7,205 nucleotides of DNA from Pseudomonadota bacterium (lineage in GTDB: Bacteria > Pseudomonadota > Alphaproteobacteria > Rhizobiales > Hyphomicrobiaceae), in assembly GCA_023430315.1 (NCBI GenBank), contig JAEZAW010000373.1, positions 1 through 7,205 of the forward strand, read 5' to 3'. Every line of letters begins with the position of its first letter. Positions within the stretch are counted from its first letter, which is position 1. The notes under the pieces are model-generated. The model saw only the letters and a program-made list of their open reading frames with translations. It made no database searches and was not told where the DNA came from. The position numbers were made by a program, and so were the translations under genes. Of the stretch, positions 1 to 4,822 are shown piece after piece.

Positions 1-234
1 GCCATGCTCCGGGCCTATGACGCCGTGCGACCGCTCGAGCCTGCCGAGCGCGCCGCGCTGCCGCTGTTCGCGCGGGGTTCCGCCCTGCGCTTTCTGCTGA
101 CGCGCGCCTTCGACTGGATCAACACGCCGGAGGGCGCGCTCGTGAAGCGCAAGGACCCGCACGAGTACCTGCGCCGGCTGCACTTCCACCAGTCGGTCGC
201 CTCGGCGAGCGAATATGGCTTGCCGGCGAACTGA
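1..234 (+). CDS. thrB: Homoserine kinase, C-terminal part (5' end outside window)
   Basis: Homoserine kinase phosphorylates L-homoserine to O-phospho-L-homoserine with ATP, in the cytosolic threonine branch of aspartate-family amino-acid synthesis. Only the last 77 codons are present; the frame is open from base 1, and the ATG at 4 is internal rather than the start. The visible part matches the C-terminal end of the APH-fold (aminoglycoside-phosphotransferase-like) homoserine kinases of proteobacteria: a helix with LPLFARGSALRFLLTR, then a DWIN segment and a tail with ALVKRKDPHEYLRRLHFH. The kinase active site lies upstream and cannot be inspected. The TGA stop at 232-234 shares its last base with the rnhA ATG, so the two are translationally coupled. 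The order ispH-thrB-rnhA is common in Rhizobiales, which supports the identification; ispH itself is not in view. Confidence 0.85.
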   Translation, partial: AMLRAYDAVRPLEPAERAALPLFARGSALRFLLTRAFDWINTPEGALVKRKDPHEYLRRLHFHQSVASASEYGLPAN

Positions 235-698
235 TGGCGACGCGCTCGAAGCCCCACGTGATCATCCACACGGATGGTGCCTGCTCGGGTAATCCGGGTC
301 CGGGCGGCTGGGGGGCCATTCTCGAGTCCGGGCAGCACCGTAAGGAGCTTTCCGGCGGAGAGCTGCAGTCGACCAACAACCGCATGGAGCTGATGGCGGC
401 CATCGCGGCGCTGGAGGCGTTGAAAGGGCCGTCGCGCGTCGATCTCTGGACGGACTCCGTCTATGTGCGCGACGGCATCATGAAGTGGATTCACGGCTGG
501 CGGCGCAATGGCTGGAAGACCGCCGACAAGAAGCCCGTCAAGAACGTCGAGCTATGGCAGCGCCTCGATGAAGCCGTGAAGCGCCACACGGTCGAATGGC
601 ACTGGCTCAAGGGCCATGCCGGTCATCCCGAGAACGAACGCGCCGACGAGCTCGCGCGCGAGGCGATCAAGGCGCTGCGGGCGAGCGGGGCAGCTTAG
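234..698 (+). CDS. rnhA: Ribonuclease HI
   Basis: RNase HI cuts the RNA strand of RNA:DNA hybrids, removing R-loops and helping to clear primers in the cytoplasm. The 154-residue length is normal for the bacterial type 1 enzyme. All catalytic residues are visible: D14 in HTDGACSGNPGPGGWG, E52 in NNRMELMA, D74 in LWTDSVYV and D138 in NERADELA, plus the assisting H128 in LKGHAGHPEN. Residues about 88-104 (GWRRNGWKTADKKPVKN) form the basic protrusion used for hybrid binding in E. coli-type enzymes. The ATG at 234 is favoured because it overlaps the thrB stop by one base. No strong ribosome binding site precedes it, so translation probably depends on coupling to thrB. Its TAG stop overlaps the stop of the convergent ABM-domain gene (shared span 695-698). 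Confidence 0.97.
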   Translation: MATRSKPHVIIHTDGACSGNPGPGGWGAILESGQHRKELSGGELQSTNNRMELMAAIAALEALKGPSRVDLWTDSVYVRDGIMKWIHGWRRNGWKTADKKPVKNVELWQRLDEAVKRHTVEWHWLKGHAGHPENERADELAREAIKALRASGAA

Positions 699-1051
699 GC
701 GCCCGCTTTGTCGTGTGCCGCGCGGCTGTCCTCCGGTGCCTCGTCGCGCTCGTTCATGCCGTAGTCGCGGATGACGCTCGCAATGCGCAGGCGATAGTTG
801 TCGAAGATGCCGGCGCGGCCCCTGGCCTGCGCGCCGCGATGCGCCATGGTATTGCGCCACGCGCGTACGGCCTCCTCGTCGCGGAAGAACGAGAGGGAGA
901 GGACTTTCTTCGGGTCCGTGAGGCTCTGGAAGCGCTCGACGGAGATGAAGCCGTCGATCTTCTCCAGCACGGGCCTGAGACCCGCAGCGATGTCCAGATA
1001 CTCAGCCTTCCGCCCATCGGCCGGATACACTTCGAAGATGACGGCGATCAT
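695..1051 (-). CDS. ABM-domain (antibiotic biosynthesis monooxygenase-like) protein
   Basis: Predicted 118-residue cytosolic protein of the antibiotic biosynthesis monooxygenase family (dimeric alpha/beta barrel). These proteins range from cofactor-free oxygenases of aromatic substrates to heme-degrading enzymes and uncharacterised stress proteins, so the substrate cannot be named. Supporting features are the first strand MIAVIFEVYP, the segment GFISVERFQSL, then LSLSFFRDEEAVRAWRNTMAHRGAQ with the W and H typical of the fold, and the last strand YRLRIASVIRDYG. The final 20 or so residues are charged and probably disordered. The ATG at 1051 is preferred to an in-frame upstream ATG at 1081: it has GGAGA six bases upstream (complement of 1058-1062) and forms an ATGA overlap with the NIPSNAP gene, which implies coupled translation. 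Its TAA stop overlaps the rnhA stop on the other strand, leaving no space for a terminator. Confidence 0.85.
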   Translation of the reverse strand: MIAVIFEVYPADGRKAEYLDIAAGLRPVLEKIDGFISVERFQSLTDPKKVLSLSFFRDEEAVRAWRNTMAHRGAQARGRAGIFDNYRLRIASVIRDYGMNERDEAPEDSRAAHDKAGA

Positions 1052-1371
1052 GTCTTCTCTCCGTGAGGCAGGGACACGCACTTGAGGAACGTCCGGTCCT
1101 CGCGCAGCAGGAATTTCTCGCGCTGGGCGAAGAGGTAGTTTTCGCGCCCCAGCGGGTCCGCTGCAAGCCTGGCGCGATAGGCTTCGTACTCGGCAAGGCT
1201 CGGAATATTATAGATGCCATAGGCGAGCGTGCTCGAGCCTTCATGGGGCGCATAGTAGCCGATCAGGTCGGCCCCGCAGCGGGGAATGGTCTGGCCCCAG
1301 TTGCGCGCGTAGGTGGTGAATTCGTCCTTCTTCGTCGGATCGATGTGGTAGCGGATGACGCAGGTCAGCAT
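1048..1371 (-). CDS. NIPSNAP-family protein
   Basis: Predicted 107-residue NIPSNAP-family protein (dimeric alpha/beta-barrel superfamily). Bacterial members are small cytosolic proteins of unsettled function. Visible hallmarks are the opening strand MLTCVIRYHIDP, the segment GADLIGYYAPHEGSSTLAYGIYNI, and the family-typical SLAEYEAYRARLAADPLGRENY followed by a strand and a short tail. The frame stays open further upstream to an ATG at 1467, but the ATG at 1371 is chosen because a GGAGG (complement of 1378-1382) lies six bases upstream and the homology begins exactly there. Its TGA overlaps the ATG of the ABM gene by four bases, so the two are very likely co-transcribed and co-translated. It is divergent from the GFA-family gene, with a 147-base gap between them. 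Confidence 0.87.
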   Translation of the reverse strand: MLTCVIRYHIDPTKKDEFTTYARNWGQTIPRCGADLIGYYAPHEGSSTLAYGIYNIPSLAEYEAYRARLAADPLGRENYLFAQREKFLLREDRTFLKCVSLPHGEKT

Positions 1372-1518
1372 GGCGGGCCTCCATTCGGGACTGATTGGTG
1401 GATAGAATGGCGTCCCGAGCGTGGGGAATGCTTCGGCGGAGATCGAGCCGATCGAAAAAAGCCCCAAAGGCTCCTAAAGTCGCGCACACGAGTCGGCTTG
1501 CGTGAGGAGGGTGGTCCG
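1372..1518. promoter_or_regulatory. Divergent intergenic region (NIPSNAP-ABM pair / GFA-kdsA operon)
   Basis: This 147-base gap must hold the promoters for both the leftward NIPSNAP-ABM pair and the rightward GFA gene, because both are first in their transcription units. I found no convincing sigma70 -35/-10 pair on either strand. Two small dyads are present: GATCG-AGC-CGATC at 1441-1453, and AGCC-CCAAA-GGCT at 1460-1472. Read on the minus strand, the second is a short stem followed by six T residues (complement of 1455-1460), a weak attenuator-like shape inside the NIPSNAP leader. The GFA ribosome binding site GAGGAGG is at 1504-1510. Confidence 0.45.
1378..1382 (-). promoter_or_regulatory. 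Ribosome binding site that fixes the NIPSNAP start
   Basis: GGAGG on the minus strand, six bases upstream of the ATG at 1371. It decides between this start and the in-frame upstream ATG at 1467, which would add 32 residues of unlikely composition. Confidence 0.75.
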
Positions 1519-1983
1519 ATGGCCGGGAGTGAGGCCAATCCAGCTGGCGATGACGTCGTTACCCGCGGACACTGCCTGTGCAAGGCCGTTCGCTACGAGT
1601 TCACGGGCAAGCCGCGCTGGGTCATGCACTGTCACTGCGCGAGCTGCCGGCGGGCCGTGGGCTCCGCCGTTGCGACCTATGTCGGCATCAAGATCGAGAA
1701 TGCGCGCTATACGGGCGCTGCGCCGAAGAGCCATGAAAGCTCACCGGGCGCTTTCCGCCATTTCTGCGGTACGTGCGGGACGCCGATAGCCTATACGGGC
1801 GTGCGCTGGCCGGATGAGATCCACTTCTACCATGGCACGCTCGAAGACCCATCAGCCTGGCCGCCGACCGGTCATGCCTATGTAGCCGAACAGGTGACAT
1901 GGTTCGAGGTGCACGATGAACTGCCGCGCTACGAGGCTCTCGGTGCCAAGGGCGCGAAGCCGGCGCGGATCGGGCCGAGATAG
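1519..1983 (+). CDS. GFA / CENP-V family zinc-binding protein
   Basis: Predicted 154-residue protein of the glutathione-dependent formaldehyde-activating enzyme (GFA, PF04828) fold. The founding member, Gfa, was described as speeding S-hydroxymethylglutathione formation. Most homologues have no proven reaction, so a formaldehyde role is only a possibility. The zinc ligands are all in place: C19 and C21 (GHCLCKAVRYEF), C38, C40 and C43 (HCHCASCRR), and C83 and C86 (FCGTCGTPI). The end of the domain (EIHFYHGTLEDP) and a basic tail also fit. The ATG at 1519 is chosen over the open frame running back to 1063 because homology starts just after it and GAGGAGG (1504-1510) lies eight bases upstream. 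It is followed after 14 bases by the exported unknown protein and then kdsA, so it is probably the first gene of a three-gene operon. Confidence 0.9.
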   Translation: MAGSEANPAGDDVVTRGHCLCKAVRYEFTGKPRWVMHCHCASCRRAVGSAVATYVGIKIENARYTGAAPKSHESSPGAFRHFCGTCGTPIAYTGVRWPDEIHFYHGTLEDPSAWPPTGHAYVAEQVTWFEVHDELPRYEALGAKGAKPARIGPR

Positions 1984-1997
1984 GGGAGAGCTAGGAT

Positions 1998-2726
1998 ATG
2001 TGGGGGAAAGTGCGCGTTCACACGCTTCTGTTGGCAGCGGTATTCGCCTTTGTCGCAGGCATTGCAGCCTTTTCGTCGCTCAATGCCCAGGGCGTGCGTC
2101 AATTGAAAGTCTCGATCGGCGGGCGTGAGGTTACGCTCGTTCTCGATCCCGACCAATGCCAGCTCGATCGCAACAATCCATCCGATCGTCGGGTCTACGA
2201 TCTGGTCGAGCGCGGGCTCGCGGGACAGAACGAATTGCTTCTGGCCGCGGCCGCCTGCGATCAAATCCCCCCTTGGCGCACTGGCGTGCGGCCTACGCTC
2301 GATGATTTCACGCAGATTCAGATCGGGCTCCAGTATCGCACGCACGATCTGACTGGGCGCGAGGTGGAGTCGGTGAAGGAAATCTGCGCAGCCCTGAACA
2401 AGGGCGGCGAAGCCCTGGTCACGGGGCCGATGAATGCCGTGCGCGAGCGCTTCAACAAGACGAGCGATTCCGTGAAGCTCAATGAATCGCAGTTCGTCGG
2501 CGTCGTGCGCGAGGATCCGGAAGCCTGCTACGCCAGCATTCTTCAGCGCGTGCGGACCGATCAGGGCAAGGACAAGATCATCCTGTGCGTCTATGCGCAC
2601 GTGGTGGTGCGCGGTCGCCTGCTTTACATGTACCGCTACACGGAGGGCGATAACTTCGCCTCGATGGTGCGCATCACGGATCTGCTGCGCAAGTCCGTGC
2701 AGGCGAACCTCGATGCGAACCAGTAG
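1998..2726 (+). CDS. Conserved-looking exported protein of unknown function
   Basis: I do not recognise a family for this 242-residue protein. Residues 5-27 form a typical Sec signal or N-terminal anchor: basic start, then LLLAAVFAFVAGIAAF. A signal peptidase site is plausible after A30 (SLNA-QG). The mature part would be a periplasmic alpha/beta protein of about 210 residues without further membrane segments. It has five cysteines (C54, C87, C130, C177, C197), which could form disulfides in the periplasm. Segments such as KVSIGGREVTLVLDPDQCQL and DKIILCVYAHVVVRGRLLYMYRYTE look like beta strands. The ribosome binding site GGGGAG (1983-1988) overlaps the GFA stop, and kdsA starts 15 bases after its own stop, so it probably belongs to the same operon. 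A link to the cell envelope is inference from the signal peptide and from kdsA. Confidence 0.82.
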   Translation: MWGKVRVHTLLLAAVFAFVAGIAAFSSLNAQGVRQLKVSIGGREVTLVLDPDQCQLDRNNPSDRRVYDLVERGLAGQNELLLAAAACDQIPPWRTGVRPTLDDFTQIQIGLQYRTHDLTGREVESVKEICAALNKGGEALVTGPMNAVRERFNKTSDSVKLNESQFVGVVREDPEACYASILQRVRTDQGKDKIILCVYAHVVVRGRLLYMYRYTEGDNFASMVRITDLLRKSVQANLDANQ

Positions 2727-2741
2727 CCGAAGGGAGGGCGC

Positions 2742-3602
2742 ATGAGCAGCAATGAACCACTTCGTCCCAACGCGGAAGTGCGCGTCGGCAACGTCGTGTT
2801 CGGTGCGCGCCGGCCGATCGCCGTATTCGCGGGGCCCTGCCAGATGGAGAGCCGCGCGCATGCCCTCGAGATGGCGAGCGCGTTGAAGGAGATTGCCGGG
2901 CGCCTCGGCCTCGGGCTTGTCTACAAGACGAGCTTCGATAAGGCGAACCGCACTTCGCTCTCAGGTAAACGGGGGGTCGGCCTTTCGGCTGCACTCGACG
3001 TATATGCCGAGATCCGCTCGAGCCTTGGCCTGCCGGTGCATACCGATGTGCACGAGGTAGATCAGTGCGCGATCCTCGCCGAGGTGGTCGACGTCTTGCA
3101 AATTCCGGCGTTCATGTGCCGTCAGACGGATCTGCTTATCGCCGCGGCAAAGACGGGTCGCGTGGTCAAGATCAAGAAGGGGCAGTTCCTCGCACCCTGG
3201 GACATGGCCAATGCGGTTGCCAAGATCACGGGCAGCGGCAATCCCAATGTGCTCGTCACGGAGCGTGGCGCGTCCTTCGGCTACAACACGCTCGTCGTCG
3301 ACATGCGATCCCTGCCGATCATGGCGGAGACGGGCGCGCCGGTAATTTTCGACGCGACGCACTCCGTGCAGCAGCCGGGCGGCAAGGGCACGAGCTCGGG
3401 TGGAGACCGCCGCTTCGTGCCGGTGCTCGCGCGCGCTGCGGTGGCTGTCGGCGTTGCGGGACTTTTCATCGAGACACACCAGGATCCGGACAACGCTCCG
3501 TCCGACGGCCCCAACATGGTGCCGCTCAAGGATTTCGAACGCCTCATGCGCGAACTCATGGAGCTCGACGCGGTCGTCAAAGCGCAAGCAAGAGGTGCCT
3601 GA
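2742..3602 (+). CDS. kdsA: 2-dehydro-3-deoxyphosphooctonate aldolase (KDO-8-phosphate synthase)
   Basis: KdsA condenses phosphoenolpyruvate with D-arabinose 5-phosphate to give KDO-8-phosphate, the cytosolic first committed step to the KDO sugars of the lipopolysaccharide inner core. The 286-residue length is normal. The barrel motifs are clear: FAGPCQMES (residues 29-37), YKTSFDKANRTS, HTDVHEV, VVKIKKGQFLAPWDM, TERGASFGYN, DATHSVQQPGG and FIETHQDPDNAPSDGPNM. The residue after GP in the first motif is cysteine (C33), and H207, E244 and D255 complete the ligand set, with the same spacing as H202, E239 and D250 of the E. coli enzyme. This marks the metal-dependent class; E. coli, metal-independent, has asparagine at the cysteine position. 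The ribosome binding site GGGAGG is at 2732-2737. In many Rhizobiales eno follows kdsA, but here an unrelated cyclase-family gene does. Confidence 0.97.
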   Translation: MSSNEPLRPNAEVRVGNVVFGARRPIAVFAGPCQMESRAHALEMASALKEIAGRLGLGLVYKTSFDKANRTSLSGKRGVGLSAALDVYAEIRSSLGLPVHTDVHEVDQCAILAEVVDVLQIPAFMCRQTDLLIAAAKTGRVVKIKKGQFLAPWDMANAVAKITGSGNPNVLVTERGASFGYNTLVVDMRSLPIMAETGAPVIFDATHSVQQPGGKGTSSGGDRRFVPVLARAAVAVGVAGLFIETHQDPDNAPSDGPNMVPLKDFERLMRELMELDAVVKAQARGA

Positions 3603-3663
3603 AGCACGATCTCAACTTCACCGGAATTGGCGCGCAACGAGTACAATCGGCGCCGCAAATTGC

Positions 3664-3677
3664 TACGTTGTAACGTA
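3664..3677. promoter_or_regulatory. Perfect 6-bp-arm dyad, operator candidate
   Basis: TACGTT (3664-3669), a two-base spacer GT, and AACGTA (3672-3677) form a perfect inverted repeat, about 90 bases before the cyclase-family start codon. The geometry suits a homodimeric transcription factor of a helix-turn-helix family, but no regulator gene is in view to pair it with. A possible -10 hexamer TACAAT lies at 3642-3647, without a good -35 at the right distance, so the promoter itself is uncertain. Confidence 0.4.
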
Positions 3678-3767
3678 TTGTTCCTCTCATAATTCGGCTT
3701 CATCCTGCACTCGTTCGATGGCGGACCATCGACTTCAACAGAAGTCCGCCCGACGAGGAGGAACAAT
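3677..3767 (+). promoter_or_regulatory. Structured mRNA leader with SD-sequestering helix upstream of the cyclase gene
   Basis: ATTGTTCCTC (3677-3686) is the exact reverse complement of GAGGAACAAT (3758-3767), and U3687 can add a G-U pair with G3757. The right arm contains most of the Shine-Dalgarno sequence GAGGAGG (3755-3761) and ends one base before the ATG. The loop contains further perfect dyads: hairpin A, TCGATGG/CCATCGA (3715-3721 and 3726-3732, tetraloop); hairpin B, GACTTC/GAAGTC (3731-3736 and 3741-3746, tetraloop); and a longer stem C, GGCGGAC/GTCCGCC (3720-3726 and 3744-3750). A conflicts with B (shared bases 3731-3732) and with C, as expected of a switching leader. There is no U-tract, so control at the level of translation is more likely than termination. 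A ligand or trigger cannot be inferred, and no known riboswitch class was recognised. Confidence 0.5.
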
Positions 3768-3768
3768 C

Positions 3769-4713
3769 ATGTCCAAGTACATTTTTGGTGCTGCTGTCGC
3801 TTTGATACTCTCAGCAAGTCCCGCGCTCACGCAGGATGCGATGACGTCGCGCTGGGGTAAGGATGATCAGGCCGGTGCTTCAAACCTCATGACGCCGAAG
3901 AAGGTCATGGAGGCGATGAAGTATATGAAGACCGGCAATGTGATTGCGCTCGGTCGCACGTACGAGGCGGCGATGCCGCTTTTCGGCTCGCGTGCGTTCG
4001 CGCTCCGTGGCACCGGCGGCCTCGCTGGTGGACCCGTCGGCGAGAACAACGTGATCTGGATGGACGATTTCCTCGCGACCGAGATCGGCCAGGTCGGGAC
4101 ACAGTTCGATGGCCTTGGCCATATAGGTATCGGCGGCCGCAATGTGTTCTACAACGGCAACTCGGCTCAGGACATCTTCGGACCGACCGGGCTCAAGCGC
4201 CTCGGCATCGAGCATGTGAAGCCGTTCTTCACGAAAGGCATTCTCATCGACGCGGCGGCTCATCGCGGCGCGCCGATGAACGCAGGCGACGAGATCACCG
4301 TCGCCGATATCGAGGCGGCGCTGAAGAAGCAGGGCCTCTCCGCTGACTCGATCAGTGAAGGTGATGTCGTGCTCTTCCACACGGGCTGGGTCCGCCACTG
4401 GATCAAGGATAACGCGACCTACAATGCCGGCTGTCCGGGCATTGGGCTCGAAGCCGCGCAGTGGCTGATCAAGAAGGGCGTGGCCGTCGTTGCAGCGGAC
4501 ACCTGGCCCGTTGAGGTGATCCCCAATCCCAATGCGAAAGTCGCCTTCCCAGTGCATCAGGAGTTGCTCGCGAAGTCCGGCATTTTCATTCACGAGAACG
4601 TCGCGACCGAGCGTCTCGCTGCGGCCAAGGTGTATGAGTTCGCCTACATTTTCGCGCCGCTGCCGATAAAGGGCGCCACCGGTTCGCCCGGCAATCCGAT
4701 CGCCGTGCACTGA
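3769..4713 (+). CDS. Exported cyclase-family (PF04199) metal-dependent hydrolase
   Basis: Predicted 314-residue protein of the cyclase family, which includes bacterial kynurenine formamidase and isatin hydrolase. These use divalent metals to hydrolyse amide bonds of small aromatic compounds. The N-terminus (YIFGAAVALILSASPAL) is a Sec signal, with cleavage probably near T21-Q22, so the enzyme should be periplasmic. Family features are RWGKDDQAGASNLMTPKKV, the metal-site region GTQFDGLGHIG (residues 110-120), EGDVVLFHTGW, GIGLEAAQWLIKKGVAVVAADTW and the end PIKGATGSPGNPIAV. The usual second histidine of GTHxDxxxH is replaced by Q112, while D114 and H118 are kept; a GTQ(W/F)DGL(A/G)H form is typical of a large, poorly characterised subgroup. 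The ATG at 3769 follows GAGGAGG (3755-3761) by seven bases. It has its own 166-base leader and is probably transcribed separately from kdsA. The substrate is unknown. Confidence 0.9.
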   Translation: MSKYIFGAAVALILSASPALTQDAMTSRWGKDDQAGASNLMTPKKVMEAMKYMKTGNVIALGRTYEAAMPLFGSRAFALRGTGGLAGGPVGENNVIWMDDFLATEIGQVGTQFDGLGHIGIGGRNVFYNGNSAQDIFGPTGLKRLGIEHVKPFFTKGILIDAAAHRGAPMNAGDEITVADIEAALKKQGLSADSISEGDVVLFHTGWVRHWIKDNATYNAGCPGIGLEAAQWLIKKGVAVVAADTWPVEVIPNPNAKVAFPVHQELLAKSGIFIHENVATERLAAAKVYEFAYIFAPLPIKGATGSPGNPIAVH

Positions 4714-4729
4714 GCGCCGTTCGGGGAGA

Positions 4730-4776
4730 GGGCGGCGCCCGTGCGTGCCGCCCGATTCGGGAACCACCTCCGAATC
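4730..4776 (+). terminator. Two back-to-back hairpins after the cyclase gene
   Basis: Stem 1 is GGGCGGC (4730-4736) with GCCGCCC (4747-4753), extendable by a G-U and a C-G pair. Stem 2 is GATTCGG (4754-4760) with CCGAATC (4770-4776). They abut without a gap, 16 bases after the cyclase stop. Neither is followed by a T-run, so this is not a classical intrinsic terminator. It could be a transcript-end protecting structure or a factor-assisted terminator. Both lie before the recJ ribosome binding site. Confidence 0.4.
4761..4775 (+). promoter_or_regulatory. Possible LexA box (one mismatch) upstream of recJ
   Basis: GAAC-N7-GAAT matches seven of the eight conserved bases of the alphaproteobacterial LexA operator GAAC-N7-GAAC (GTTC-N7-GTTC on the other strand). 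It lies 47 bases before the recJ ATG, a reasonable place for an SOS operator. It overlaps the second hairpin (4754-4776), and one near-match in about 100 bases can arise by chance. Confidence 0.25.
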
Positions 4777-4822
4777 ATCTACAACTCGCCGGCCAGAGTT
4801 TGGCGGGGCGTAGGGGGTGCGC

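Noticed and set aside
1455..1476. Minus-strand stem AGCC/GGCT followed by six T as an intrinsic terminator
   Set aside because: The stem is only four to five pairs and lies upstream of the NIPSNAP start with no gene ending there. It is too weak to list as a terminator on its own.
1063..1518. N-terminal extension of the GFA-family protein by 152 residues
   Set aside because: The stretch is antisense to the NIPSNAP gene and homology to GFA proteins begins only after 1519, where a strong GAGGAGG is correctly spaced. It is not a fusion protein.
1929..2861. A 310-codon minus-strand open frame across the exported protein and the start of kdsA
   Set aside because: It spans two real genes with good ribosome binding sites and a clear signal peptide on the other strand, and has low-complexity composition without a domain.
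3648..3655. CGGCGCCG self-complementary octamer as a kdsA terminator
   Set aside because: It leaves no room for a loop and no T-run follows. A GC-rich palindrome of this length is common by chance here.
3715..3767. Repeated dyads as a CRISPR-like or mobile-element end
   Set aside because: There are no repeated units with spacers, no target duplication and no transposase gene. The dyads are better explained as RNA structure in a leader.
3400..3768. N-terminal extension of the cyclase protein back into kdsA
   Set aside because: It overlaps the conserved kdsA C-terminus in another frame. The signal peptide and ribosome binding site place the start at 3769.
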